DNA of 64,000 nucleotides from contig OY282609.1 of NCBI GenBank assembly GCA_958298945.1, forward strand, positions 40,376,954 to 40,440,953, given 5' to 3'. The notes below the pieces were generated by a model. That model was given only the letters and a program-made list of their open reading frames with translations. It made no database searches and was not told where the DNA came from. Positions 10,790 through 22,810 of the stretch are shown here, piece after piece (the first letter of the stretch is position 1; every line of letters begins with the position of its first letter). The DNA is from Atherix ibis. Taxonomy: Eukaryota; Arthropoda; Insecta; Diptera; Athericidae. Both the position numbers and the translations under genes were made by a program.

Positions 10790-12000
10790 TAGAAATTTTT
10801 AGTAGAAATTTTCAGTAGAAATTTTCAGTAGAAATTTTTAGTAGAAATTTTTAGTAGAAATTTTCAGTAGAAATTTTCAGTAGAAATTTTCAGTAGAAAT
10901 TTTCAGTAGAAATTTTCAGTAGAAATTTTCAGTAGAAATTTCCAGTAGAAATTTCCAGTAGAAATTTTCAGTAGAAATTTTCAGTACCATTTGTCAGTAG
11001 CAATTTTGGGTGGAAATTTTCAGTAGAAAGTTTCAGTAGAACCCTTAAGTAGACATTTTCAATAGTAATTTTCAGTAGAAATCTATAGTAAAAATTTTCA
11101 GCAGAAATTTTCAGTAGACATTTTCAGTAGAAATTTTCAGTAGAAATCTTCAGTAGAAATTTTCAATAGAAATTTTCTGTAGATATTTTCAGTAGATATT
11201 TTCAGTAGATATTTTCAGTAGATATTTTCAGTAGAAATTTTGTGCAAAAATTTTCAGTAGAAATAGTTAGTAGAAATTTTCAGTAGGAATTTTCAGTAGG
11301 AATTTTTAGAGAAATTTTCAGTAGAAATTTTCAGTAGAAATTTACAATTGAAATTTTCAGTAGAAATTTTAGTGCAAATTATCAGTAGAAATGTTCAGCA
11401 TAAATTGTTAGTTGAAATTTTCAGTAGAAATTTTCAGTAGAAATTTTTAGTAGAAATTTAGAGCAGAAATTTTCAGTAGCAATTTTCTGTAAAAATTTTC
11501 AGTAGAATTAGTTAGTAGAAATTTTCAGTAGGAATTTTCAGAGAAATGTTCAGCCGTAATTTTCAGAGAAATTTTCGGTAGAAATTTTCAGTAGATATTT
11601 TCAATAGAAATTTCAGTAGAAATTTCCAGTAGAAATTTTCAGTAGAAATTTTCAGTAGAAATTTTCAGTAGGAATTTTCAGAGAAATGTTCAGCCGTAAT
11701 TTTCAGAGAAATTTTCGGTAGAAATTTTCAGTAGATATTTTCAATAGAAATTTCAGTAGAAATTTCCAGTAGAAATTTTCAGTAGAAATTTTCAGTAGAA
11801 ATTTTTAGTAGAAATCTTAAGTAGAAATTTTCAGTAGAAATTTTCTGTAGAAATTTTCAGTAGAAATTTTCAGTAGAAATTTTCAATATAAATTTTCAGC
11901 AGGAATTTTCGGTAGAAAATTTGAGTAGAAATTTTCAGTAGAAATTTCCAGCAGATATTTTCAGCAGATACTTTCAGTAGAAATTTTCAGTAGAAATTTT
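10790..12000 (+). repeat. HOR C, last plus copy before the inversion
   Basis: It carries CCATTTG at 10987 and the GTAGCAATTTTCTG variant shared with the preceding copy. It is lengthened by an internal 140-bp tandem duplication (11551-11804). It ends in the GAGTAG/CCAGCAGATA block near 11.95 kb. Confidence 0.8.
11551..11804 (+). repeat. 140-bp tandem duplication inside HOR C
   Basis: CAGCCGTAATTTTCAGAG at 11551 repeats at 11691 with the same following units, until the copies diverge (CAGTAG against TAGTAG) at about 11805. 140 bp is 10 units plus 10 bp, so it copies irregular units as a segment rather than adding whole units. The other HOR C copies lack it. Confidence 0.88.
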
Positions 12001-13719
12001 TGGTAGAAATTTTCAGTAGAAATTTTTAGAAGAAATTTTCAGTAGAAATTTTTAGTAGAAATTTTCAGTAGAAATTTTTAGTAGAAATTTTCAGTAGAAA
12101 TTTTTAGTAGAAATTTTCAGTAGAAATTTTTAGAAGAAATTTTCAGCAGAAATTTTAGTAGAAATGTTTAATAGAAATTATCAGTAGAAATTTTCAGTAG
12201 AAATTTTCGGTAGAAATTTTTAGAAGAAATTTTCAGTAGAAATTTTCAGTAGAAATTTTCAGTAGAAATTTTCAATAGAAATTTTTAGTAGAAATTTTCA
12301 GCAGAAATTTTAGTAGAAATATTTAATAGAAATTATCAGTAGAAATTTTCAGTAGAAATTTTCGGTAGAAATTTTTAGAAGAAATTTTCAGTAGAAATTT
12401 TTAGTAGAAATTTTCAGTAGAAATTTTTAGAAGAAATTTTCAGTAGAAATTTCAGCAGAAATTTTCAGTAGAAATTTTCAGTTGAAATTTTCAGTAAAAA
12501 TGTTCAGCATAAATTTTTAGTTGACATTTTCAGTAGAAATTTTCTGTAAAAATTTTCAGTAGAAATAGTTAGTAGAAATTTTCAGTAGGAATTTTCAGAG
12601 AAATGTTCAGTAGAAATTTTCAATAGGAATTTTCAGTAGAAATTTTCAGTGGGAATTATCAGTAGAAATGTTCAGCATAAATTATTAGTAGAAATTTTAG
12701 TAGAAATGTTTAGTAGAAATTTTCAGTAGAAATTTTCAGTAGAAATTTTCGGTAGATATTTTCAGTAGATACTTTCAGTAGATATTTTCAGTAGAAATTT
12801 TTAGAAAAAAACTTAAGTAGAAATTTTCAGTAGAAATTTTCTGTAGAAATTTCAGTAGAAATTTTCAGTAGAAATTTTCAGTAGAAATTTTCAGTAGAAA
12901 TGTTCAGTAGAAATTTTCAGTAGAAATTATCAGTAGAAATTTTCAATATAAATTTTCAGTAGGAATTTGCAGTAGAAATTTTAGTGCGAATTATCAGTAG
13001 AAATGTTCAGCATACATTTTTAGTTGAAATTTTCAGTAGAAATTTTCAGTATAAGATTTTATTAGAAATTTTCACTAGAAATTTTCAGTAGAAATTTTCA
13101 GTAGAAATTTTCAGTAGAAATTTTCAGTACAAATTTTCAGTAGAAATTTTCAGTAGAAATTTTCAGTAGAAATTTTCAGTAGAAATTTTCAGTAGCAATT
13201 TTCAGTAGAAATTATCAGTAGAAATTTTCAATATAAATTTTCAGTAGGAATTTTCAGTAGAAATTTTAATGCGAATTATCAGTAGAAATGTTCAACATAA
13301 ATGTTCAGTAGAAATTTTCAGTAGGAATTTTCAGTAGAAATTTTCAGTGGGAATTATCAGTAGAAATGTTCAGCATAAAATTTTAGTAGAATTTTTAGTA
13401 GAAATTTTTAGCAGAAATATAAGTAGAAATTTTTAGTAGAAATTTTCAGTAGAAATTTTCAGTAGAAATTTTTAGTAGAAATTTTTAGGAGAAATTTTCA
13501 GTAGAATTTTTCAGTAGAAATTTTCAGTAGAAATTTTCAATATAAATTTTCAGTAGGAATTTTCGGTAGAAATTTTTAGGAGAAATTTTCAGTAGAAATT
13601 TTTAGTATAAATTTTCAGAAGAAATTTTTAGTAGAAATTTTCAGTAGAAATTTTCAGTAGAAATTTTCAGTAGAAATTTTCTGTTGAAATTTTCAGTAGA
13701 AATTTTCAGTAGATATTTT
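12001..13719 (+). repeat. Mosaic plus-strand satellite left of the inversion
   Basis: It has AATGTTTAATAG-type blocks (about 12160; AATATTTAATAG near 12320), the ATTATTAG module (about 12675) with AAAAAAACTTAAGTAG near 12800, a CATACATTTTTAG block near 13015, an odd GTATAAGATTTTATTAG unit near 13048 and GTTCAACATAAATG near 13290. Its order resembles 37.0-38.9 kb. It ends with CTGTTG, CAGTAG and GATATTTT units at 13681-13719, where orientation flips. Confidence 0.78.
13681..13719 (+). repeat. 39-bp direct repeat, left copy flanking the inversion
   Basis: Three units (CTGTTGAAATTTT, CAGTAGAAATTTT, CAGTAGATATTTT) end at the flip point. The same 39 bp occur at 16985-17023, directly right of the inverted segment. 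Elsewhere (for example near 18407 and 23355) the same three units are followed by CAGTACAAATTTT, as they are after 17023. The right flank therefore looks like the original continuation. Confidence 0.85.
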
Positions 13720-13737
13720 CTACTGAAAATTTCTACT
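13695..13737. repeat. Inverted repeat at the left inversion junction
   Basis: Arms of 19 bp (13695-13713 and 13719-13737) are perfectly complementary around a 5-nt loop at 13714-13718. This follows from two units meeting head to head. Beyond 19 bp the arms diverge, so unlike the right junction this is not the centre of a long palindrome. Confidence 0.85.
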
Positions 13738-16700
13738 AAAAATTTCTTCTGAAAATTTCTACTAAAAATTTCTGCTGATAATTTCTCCTAAAAATATCTA
13801 CCGAAAATTCCTACTGAAAATTTATATTGAAAATTTCTACTGAAAATTTGTACTGAAAATTTGTACTGAAAATTTCTACTGAAAATTTCTACTGAAAATT
13901 TCTACTGAAAATTTCTACTGAAGATTTCTACTGACAATTTCTACTGAAAATTTCTACTGAAAATTTCTACTTAAGATTTCTACTAAAAATTTCTACTGAA
14001 AATTTCTACTGAAAATTTCTACAGAAAATTTCTACTGAAAATTTCTACTTAAGATTTCTACTAAAAATTTCTACTGAAAATTTCTACTGAAAGTATCTGC
14101 TGAAAATATCTGCTGGAAATATCTACTGAAAATTTCTACTCAAATTTTCTACCGAAAATTCCTGCTGAAAATTTATATTGAAAATTTCTACTGAAAATTT
14201 CTACTGAAAATTTCTACAGAAAATTTCTACTGAAAATTTCTACTTAAGATTTCTACTAAAAATTTCTACTGAAAATTTCTACTGAAAGTATCTGCTGAAA
14301 ATATCTGCTGGAAATTTCTACTGAAAATTTCTACTCAAATTTTCTACTGAAAATTTCTACTGAAAATTTCTACTGAAAATTTCTACTGAAAATTTCTACT
14401 GAAATTTCTATTGAAAATATCTACTGGAAATTTCTACCGAAAATTTCTCTGAAAATTACGACTGAACATTTCTCTGAAAATTCCTACTGAAAATTTCTAC
14501 TAACTATTTCTACTGACAATTTTTACAGAAAATTTCTACTGAAAATTTCTGCTCTAAATTTCTACTAAAAATTTCTACTGAAAATTTCTACTGAAAATTT
14601 CTACTGAAAATTTCAACTAACAATTTATGCTGAACATTTCTACTGATAATTTGCACTAAAATTTCTACTGAAAATTTCAATTGTATATTTCTACTGAAAA
14701 TTTCTACTGAAAACTTCTCTAAAAATTCCTACTGAAAATTCCTACTGAAAATTTCTACTAACTATTTCTACTGAAAATGTTTGCATAAAATTTCTACTGA
14801 AAATATCTACTGAAAATATCTACTGAAAATATCTACAGAAAATTTCTATTGAAAATTTCTACTGAAGATTTCTACTGAAAATTTCTACTGAAAATGTCTA
14901 CTGAAAATTTCTGCTGAAAATTTTTACTATAGATTTCTACTGAAAATTACTATTGAAAATGTCTACTTAAGGGTTCTACTGAAACTTTCTACTGAAAATT
15001 TCCACCCAAAATTGCTACTGACAAATGGTACTGAAAATTTCTACTGAAAATTTCTACTGGAAATTTCTACTGGAAATTTCTACTGAAAATTTCTACTGAA
15101 AATTTCTACTGAAAATTTCTACTGAAAATTTCTACTGAAAATTTCTACTGAAAATTTCTACTAAAAATTTCTACTGAAAATTTCTACTGAAAATTTCTAC
15201 TAAAAATTTCTACTGAAAATTTCTACTGAAAATTTCAACTAAAAATTTATGCTAAACATTTCTACAGATAATTCGCACTAAAATTTCTACTGAAAATTCC
15301 TACTGAAAATTTATATTGAAAATTTCTACTGAAAATTTCTACTGAAAATTTATGCTGAAAATTTCTACTGAAAATTTCTACTGAAAATTTCTACAGAAAA
15401 TTTGTACTGAAAATTTGTACTGAAAATTTGTACTGAAAATATCTACTGAAAATTTTTACTGAAAATTTCTACTGAAAATTTTTGCTGAAAATTTCTGCTG
15501 AAAATTTCTACTGAAAATTTCTACTGAAAATTTCTCCTAAAAATTTCTACCGAAAATTCCTACTGAAAATTTATATTGAAAATTTCTACTGAAAATTTCT
15601 ACTGAAAATTTCTACTGAAAATTTCTACTGAAAATTTCTACTGAAAATTTCTACTGAAAATTTCTACTGAAAATTTCTACTGAAAATTTCTAGTGAAAAT
15701 TTCTACTAAAAATTTCTACTGAAAATTTCTACTGAAAATTTCAACTAAAAATGTATGCTGAACATTTCTACTGATAATTCGCACTAAAATTTCTACTGCA
15801 AATTCCTACTGAAAATTTATATTGAAAATTTCTACTGAAAATTTCTACTGAAAATTTCTACTGAAAATTTCTACTAAAAATTTCTACTGAAAATTTCTAC
15901 TGAAAATTTCAACTAAAAATTTATGCTGAACATTTCTACAGATAATTCGCACTAAAATTTCTACTGAAAATTCCTACTGAAAATTTATATTGAAAATTTC
16001 TACTGAAAATTTCTACTGAAAATTTGTGCTGAAAATTTCTACTGAAAATTTCTACTGAAAATTTCTACAGAAAATTTCTACTGAAAATTTGTACTGAAAA
16101 ATTCTACTGAAAATTTCTACTGAAAATTTCTACTGAAAATTTCTACTGAAAATTTCTACTGAAAATTTCTACTGAAAATTTCTACTGAAAATTTCTACTG
16201 AAAATTTCTACTGAAAATTTCTACTAAAAATTTCTACTGAAAATTTCTACTGAAAATTTCTACTAAAAATTTCTACTGAAAATTTCTACTGAAAATTTCA
16301 ACTAAAAATTTATGCTGAACATTTCTACAGATAATTCGCACTAAAATTTCTACTGAAAATTTATATTGAAAATTTCTACTGAAAATTTCTACTGAAAATT
16401 TGTGCTGAAAATTTCTACTGAAAATTTCTACTGAAAATTTCTACAGAAAATTTCTACTGAAAATTTGTACTGAAAATTTGTACTGAAAATATCTACTGAA
16501 AATTTTTACTGAAAATTTCTACTGAAAATTTTTGCTGAAAATTTCTGCTGAAAATTTCTACTGAAAATTTCTACTGAAAATTTCTACTGAAAATTTCTAC
16601 TGAAAATTTCAACTAAAAATGTATGCTGAACATTTCTACTGATAATTCGCACTAAAATTTCTACTGCAAATTCCTACTGAAAATTTATATTGAAAATTTC

Positions 16701-16984
16701 TACTGATAATTTCTACTGAAAATTTCTACTGAAAATTTCTACTAAAAATTTCTACTGAAAATTTTAACTAAAAATTTATGCTGAACATTTCTACAGATAA
16801 TTCGCACTAAAATTTCTACTGAAAATTCCTACTGAAAATTTATATTGAAAATTTCTACTGAAAATTTCTACTGAAAATTTGTGCTGAAAATTTCTACTGA
16901 AAATTTCTACTGAAAATTTCTACTGAAAATTTCTACAGAAAATTTCTACTGAAAATTTGTACTGAAAATTTGTATTGAAAATAT
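13720..16984 (-). repeat. Inverted satellite segment (3265 bp)
   Basis: Units read CTACTGAAAATTT throughout, the complement of the flanking array. In reverse complement it contains, in order, a GTACAAA/GCACAAA part, several GTGCGAATTATC and GCATAAA blocks, a CCATTTG block (14917-15028), GTGCAAAC-like and TTACAATTG blocks, two GAGTAG/CCAGCAGATA blocks, and the GTCAGTAG/CGGTAGATATTTTTAGGAG end. It matches the plus strand at both ends: next to 17017 (right arm of the palindrome) and, at its other end, 25.4-25.86 kb, including shared rare changes such as GTAGATATTTCC and CGGTAGATATTTTT. Confidence 0.95.
14917..15028 (-). repeat. Inverted CCATTTG block
   Basis: The reverse complement of the 112-bp marker block: CCACCCAAAATTGC at 15002 and CAAATGG ending at 15028. 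It is the only minus-strand copy. Downstream in its own sense it has GCAAACATTTT and GAAATAGTTAG, the combination of the 24.8-kb copy; the 19.9-kb copy has GAAATCGTTAG. Confidence 0.9.
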
Positions 16985-17449
16985 CTGTTGAAATTTTCAG
17001 TAGAAATTTTCAGTAGATATTTTCAGTACAAATTTTCAGTACAAATTTTCAGTAGAAATTTTCTGTAGAAATTTTCAGTAGAAATTTTCAGTAGAAATTT
17101 TCAGTAGAAATTTTCAGCACAAATTTCCAGTAGAAATTTTCAGTAGAAATTTTCAATATAAATTTTCAGTAGGAATTTTCAGTAGAAATTTTAGTGCGAA
17201 TTATCTGTAGAAATGTTCAGCATAAATTTTTAGTTAAAATTTTCAGTAGAAATTTTTAGTAGAAATTTTCAGTAGAAATTTTCAGTAGAAATTATCAGTA
17301 GAAATTTTCAATATAAATTTTCAGTAGGAATTTGCAGTAGAAATTTTAGTGCGAATTATCAGTAGAAATGTTCAGCATACATTTTTAGTTGAAATTTTCA
17401 GTAGAAATTTTCAGTAAAAATTTTCAGTAGAAATTTTCAGTAGAAATTT
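16552..17449. repeat. Near-perfect palindrome at the right inversion junction
   Basis: The axis lies between 17000 and 17001. Arms of about 449 bp (16552-17000 and 17001-17449) pair with only a few mismatches: near the axis, at CAATAC/CAGTAC, TTTTC/TTTCC, TAGAA/TAAAA and CAGCAG/CAGTAG. Both arms share the private variant AGTTAAAATTTT (16761-16770 pairs with 17231-17240) and the same order of GCACAAA, CAATAT, GTGCGAATTATCTG, GTGCGAATTATCAG and CATACATTTTT units, without indels. After 17449 the right arm has extra sequence and the match then resumes near 17.52 kb. Confidence 0.92.
16985..17023 (+). repeat. 39-bp direct repeat, right copy flanking the inversion
   Basis: Identical to 13681-13719 and placed directly at the return to plus orientation. 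It also forms the centre of the large palindrome. Confidence 0.85.
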
Positions 17450-20400
17450 TAGTAGAATTTTTAGTAGAAATTTTTAGCAGAAATATAAGTAGAAATTTTT
17501 AGTAGAAATTTTCAGTAGAAATTTTCAGTAGAAATTTTCAGTAGAAATTTTCAGCAGAAATTTTCAGCAAAAATTTTCAGTAGAAATTTTCAGTAAAAAT
17601 TTTCAGTAGATATTTTCAGTACAAATTTTCAGTACAAATTTTCAGTAGAAATTTTCTGTAGAAATTTTCAGTAGAAATTTCCAGTAGAAATTTTCAGCAG
17701 AAATTTTCAGTAGAAATTTTCAGTAGAAATTTTCAATATAAATTTTCAGTAGAAATTTTAGTGCGAATTATCTGTAAAAATGTTCAGCATAAATTTTTAG
17801 TTGAAATTTTCAGTAGAAATTTTCAGTAGAAATTTTTAGTAGAAATTTTCAGTAGAAATTTTCAGTAGAAATTTTTAGTAGAAATTTTTAGTAGAAATTT
17901 TCAGTAGAAATTTTCAGTAGAAATTTTCAGTAGAAATTTTCAGTAGAAATTTTCAGTAGAATTTTTCAGTAGAAACTTCCAGTAGAAATTTTCTGTTGAA
18001 ATTTTCAGTAGAAATTTTCAGTCGATATTTTCAGTACAAATTTTCAGTAGAAATTTTCAGTAGAAATTTTCTGTAGAAATTTTCAGTAGAAATTTTCAGT
18101 AGAAATTTTCAGCACAAATTTTCAGTAGAAATTTTCAGTAGAAATTTTCAATATAAATTTTCAGTAGAAATTTTAGTGCGAATTATCTGTAGAAATGTTC
18201 AGCATAAATTTTTAGTTGAAATTTTCAGTAGAAATTTTCAGTAGAAATTTTTAGTAGAAATTTTCAGTAGAAATTTTCAGTAGAAATTTTTAGTAGAAAT
18301 TTTCAGTAGAAATTTTCAGTAGAAATTTTCAGTAGAAATTTTCAGTAGAAATTTTGAGTAGAAATTTTCAGTAGAATTTTTTAGTAGAAATTTCCAGTAG
18401 AAATTTTCTGTTGAAATTTTCAGTAGAAATTTTCAGTAGATATTTTCAGTACAAATTTTCAGTACAAATTTTCAGTAGAAATTTTCTGTAGAAATTTTCA
18501 GTAGAAATTTTCAGTAGAAATTTTCAGCACAAATTTTCAGTAGAAATTTTCAGTAGAAATTTTCAATATAAATTTTCAGTAGGAATTTTCAGTAGAAATT
18601 TTAGTGCGAATTATCTGTAGAAATGTTCAGCATAAATTTTTAGTTGAAATTTTCAGTAGAAATTTTCAGTAGAAATTTTTAGTAGAAATTTTCAGTAGAA
18701 ATTTTCAGTAGAAATTATCAGTAGAAATTTTCAATATAAATTTTCAGTAGGAATTTGCAGTAGAAATTTTAGTGCGAATTATCAGTAGAAATGTTCAGCA
18801 TACATTTTTAGTTGAAATTTTCAGTAGAAATTTTTAGTAGAAATTTTCACTAGAAATTTTCAGTAGAAATTTTCAGTAGAAATTTTCAGTAGAAATTTTC
18901 AGTAGAAATTTTCAGTAGAAATTTTCAGTAGAAATTTTCAGTAGAAATTTTCAGTAGAAATTTTCAGTAGAAATTTTCAGTAGAAATTTTCAGTAGAAAT
19001 TTTCAGTAGAAATTTTCAGTAGAAATTTTCAGTAGAAATTTTCAGTAGAAATTTTCAGTAGAAATTTTCAGTAGAAATTTTCAGTAGAAATTTTCAGTAG
19101 AAATTTTCAGTAGAAATTTTCAATATAAATTTTCAGTAGGAATTTTCGGTAGAAATTTTTAGGAGAAATTTTCAGTAGAAATTTTCAGTAGAAATTTTCA
19201 GCAGAAATTTTCAGCAAAAATTTTCAGTAGAAATTTTCAGTAAAAATTTTCAGTAGATATTTTCAGTACAAATTTTCAGTACAAATTTTCAGTAGAAATT
19301 TTCTGTAGAAATTTTCAGTAGAAATTTTCAGTAGAAATTTTCAGCATAAATTTTCAGTAGAAATTTTCAGTAGAAATTTTCAATATAAATTTTCAGTAGG
19401 AATTTTCAGTAGAAATTTTAGTGCGAATTATCTGTAGAAATGTTTAGCATAAATTTTTAGTTGAAATTTTCAGTAGAAATTTTCAGTAGAAATTTTTAGT
19501 AGAAATTTTCAGTAGAAATTTTCAGTAGAAATTTTCAGTAGAAATTTTTAGTAGAAATTTTCAGTAGAAATTTTCAGTAGAAATTTTCAGTAGAAATTTT
19601 CAGTAGAAATTTTCAGTAGAAATTTTCAGTAGAAATTTCCAGTAGAAATTTCCAGTAGAAATTTTCAGTAGAAATTTTCAGTACCATTTGTCAGTAGCAA
19701 TTTTGGGTGGAAATTTTCAGTAGAAAGTTTCAGTAGAACCCTTAAGTAGACATTTTCAATAGTAATTTTCAGTAGAAATCTATAGTAAAAATTTTCAGCA
19801 GAAATTTTCAGTAGACATTTTCAGTAGAAATTTTCAGTAGAAATCTTCAGTAGAAATTTTCAATAGAAATTTTCTGTAGATATTTTCAGTAGATATTTTC
19901 AGTAGATATTTTCAGTAGAAATTTTGTGCAAACATTTTCAGTAGAAATCGTTAGTAGAAATTTTCAGTAGGAATTTTCAGTAGGAATTTTTAGAGAAGTT
20001 TTCAGTAGAAATTTTCAGTAGAAATTTACAATTGAAATTTTCAGTAGAAATTTTAGTGCAAATTATCAGTAGAAATGTTCAGCATAAATTGTTAGTTGAA
20101 ATTTTCAGTAGAAATTTTCAGTAGAAATTTTCAGTAGAAATTTTTAGTAGAAATTTAGAGCAGAAATTTTCAGTAGAAATTTTCTGTAAAAATTGTCAGT
20201 AGAAATAGTTAGTAGAAATTTTCAGTAGGAATTTTCAGAGAAATGTTCAGTCGTAATTTTCAGAGAAATTTTCGGTAGAAATTTCCAGTAGATATTTTCA
20301 ATAGAAATTTCAGTAGAAATTTTCAGTAGAAATTTTCAGTAGAAATTTTCAGTAGAAATTTTCAGTAGAAAATTTGAGTAGAAATTTTCAGTAGAAATTT

Positions 20401-20501
20401 CCAGCAGATATTTTCAGCAGATACTTTCAGTAGAAATTTTCAGTAGAAATTTTTAGTAGAAATCTTAAGTAGAAATTTTCAGTAGAAATTTTCAGTAGAA
20501 A
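17447..20501 (+). repeat. HOR D, 3055-bp copy 1
   Basis: The TTTTAGTAGAATTTTTAG start at 17447 recurs at 20502, and CATACATTTTT at 18799 recurs at 21854, both 3055 bp apart (235 x 13 exactly). The copy contains CTGTTG units, GCACAAA units, GTGCGAATTATCTG blocks, a 20-unit perfect run and CCATTTG at 19684. It is cut at 20501, where a GAGTAG/CTTAAGTAG block jumps back to the start module. Confidence 0.88.
18861..19120 (+). repeat. Run of 20 perfect units between CACTAG and CAATAT
   Basis: 260 bp of unchanged CAGTAGAAATTTT lie between a CACTAG unit (18848) and a CAATAT unit (19121). The same interval holds 16 units at 21929-22136, 16 at 22577-22784 and 14 at 23822-24003. Confidence 0.93.
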
Positions 20502-21928
20502 TTTTAGTAGAATTTTTAGTAGAAATTTTTAGCAGAAATATAAGTAGAAATTTTTAGTAGAAATTTTCAGTAGAAATTTTCAGTAGAAATTTTCAGTAGA
20601 AATTTTCAGCAGAAATTTTCAGCAAAAATTTTCAGTAGAAATTTTCAGTAAAAATTTTCAGTAGATATTTTCAGTACAAATTTTCAGTACAAATTTTCAG
20701 TAGAAATTTTCTGTAGAAATTTTCAGTAGAAATTTTCAGTAGAAATTTTCAGCACAAATTTTCAGTAGAAATTTTCAGTAGAAATTTTCAATAGAAATTT
20801 TAGTGCGAATTATCTGTAGAAATGTTCAGCATAAATTTTTAGTTGAAATTTTCAGTAGAAATTTTCAGTAGAAATTTTTAGTAGAAATTTTCAGTAGAAA
20901 TTTTCAGTAGAAATTTTTAGTAGAAATTTTCAGTAGAAATTTTCAGTAGAAATTTTCAGTAGAAATTTTCAGTAGAAATTTTCAGTAGAAATTTTCAGTA
21001 GAAATTTTCAGTAGAATTTTTCAGTAGAAATTTCCAGTAGAAATTTTCTGTTGAAATTTTCAGTAGAAATTTTCAGTCGATATTTTCAGTACAAATTTTC
21101 AGTACAAATTTTCAGTAGAAATTTTCTGTAGAAATTTTCAGTAGAAATTTTCAGTAGAAATTTTCAGCACAAATTTTCAGTAGAAATTTTCAGTAGAAAT
21201 TTTCAATATAAATTTTCAGTAGAAATTTTAGTGCGAATTATCTGTAGAAATGTTCAGCATAAATTTTTAGTTGAAATTTTCAGTAGAAATTTTCAGTAGA
21301 AATTTTTAGTAGAAATTTTCAGTAGAAATTTTCAGTAGAAATTTTTAGTAGAAATTTTCAGTAGAAATTTTCAGTAGAAATTTTCAGTAGAAATTTTCAG
21401 TAGAAATTTTCAGTAGAAATTTTCAGTAGAATTTTTTAGTAGAAATTTCCAGTAGAAATTTTCTGTTGAAATTTTCAGTAGAAATTTTCAGTAGATATTT
21501 TCAGTACAAATTTTCAGTACAAATTTTCAGTAGAAATTTTCTGTAGAAATTTTCAGTAGAAATTTTCAGTAGAAATTTTCAGCACAAATTTTCAGTAGAA
21601 ATTTTCAGTAGAAATTTTCAATATAAATTTTCAGTAGGAATTTTCAGTAGAAATTTTAGTGCGAATTATCTGTAGAAATGTTCAGCATAAATTTTTAGTT
21701 GAAATTTTCAGTAGAAATTTTCAGTAGAAATTTTTAGTAGAAATTTTCAGTAGAAATTTTCAGTAGAAATTATCAGTAGAAATTTTCAATATAAATTTTC
21801 AGTAGGAATTTGCAGTAGAAATTTTAGTGCGAATTATCAGTAGAAATGTTCAGCATACATTTTTAGTTGAAATTTTCAGTAGAAATTTTCAGTAGAAATT
21901 TTTAGTAGAAATTTTCACTAGAAATTTT

Positions 21929-22136
21929 CAGTAGAAATTTTCAGTAGAAATTTTCAGTAGAAATTTTCAGTAGAAATTTTCAGTAGAAATTTTCAGTAGA
22001 AATTTTCAGTAGAAATTTTCAGTAGAAATTTTCAGTAGAAATTTTCAGTAGAAATTTTCAGTAGAAATTTTCAGTAGAAATTTTCAGTAGAAATTTTCAG
22101 TAGAAATTTTCAGTAGAAATTTTCAGTAGAAATTTT
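21929..22136 (+). repeat. Run of 16 perfect units
   Basis: 208 bp of unchanged units between CACTAG (21916) and CAATAT (22137). Confidence 0.92.
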
Positions 22137-22576
22137 CAATATAAATTTTCAGTAGGAATTTTCGGTAGAAATTTTTAGGAGAAATTTTCAGTAGAAATTT
22201 TCAGTAGAAATTTTCAGTAGAAATTTTCAGCACAAATTTTCAGTAGAAATTTTCAGTAGAAATTTTCAATATAAATTTTCAGTAGGAATTTTCAGTAGAA
22301 ATTTTAGTGCGAATTATCTGTAGAAATGTTCAGCATAAATTTTTAGTTGAAATTTTCAGTAGAAATTTTCAGTAGAAATTTTTAGTAGAAATTTTCAGTA
22401 GAAATTTTCAGTAGAAATTATCAGTAGAAATTTTCAATATAAATTTTCAGTAGGAATTTGCAGTAGAAATTTTAGTGCGAATTATCAGTAGAAATGTTCA
22501 GCATACATTTTTAGTTGAAATTTTCAGTAGAAATTTTCAGTAGAAATTTTTAGTAGAAATTTTCACTAGAAATTTT

Positions 22577-22784
22577 CAGTAGAAATTTTCAGTAGAAATT
22601 TTCAGTAGAAATTTTCAGTAGAAATTTTCAGTAGAAATTTTCAGTAGAAATTTTCAGTAGAAATTTTCAGTAGAAATTTTCAGTAGAAATTTTCAGTAGA
22701 AATTTTCAGTAGAAATTTTCAGTAGAAATTTTCAGTAGAAATTTTCAGTAGAAATTTTCAGTAGAAATTTTCAGTAGAAATTTT
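22577..22784 (+). repeat. Run of 16 perfect units (sister tract)
   Basis: 208 bp between CACTAG (22564) and CAATAT (22785). It has the same length as its 648-bp sister at 21929. Confidence 0.92.
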
Positions 22785-22810
22785 CAATATAAATTTTCAG
22801 TAGGAATTTT

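Larger units (their letters stand above)
20502..22810 (+). repeat. HOR D, copy 2, with internal 648-bp duplication
   Basis: It begins in the 17447 register. By the CGGTAG unit near 22163 the offset to copy 1 has dropped to 3016 (39 bp, three units fewer). A 648-bp segment is then repeated: GCACAAA at 21582 and 22230, CATACAT at 21854 and 22502, CGGTAG at 22163 and 22811. The duplication joins a TAGGAG unit to CAGTAG/GCACAAA units near 22.18-22.22 kb, an order not found in copy 1. Confidence 0.85.

Noticed and set aside
13695..13737. microRNA-like hairpin
   Set aside because: The 19-bp stem is the unavoidable result of two satellite units meeting head to head; nothing suggests processing.
13681..17023. 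Inverted segment as a transposon with a 39-bp target-site duplication
   Set aside because: The inverted piece is made of the same satellite units and HOR blocks, with no coding capacity or terminal structure of a known element. 39 bp is three satellite units, and the right edge continues as a palindrome into flanking DNA.
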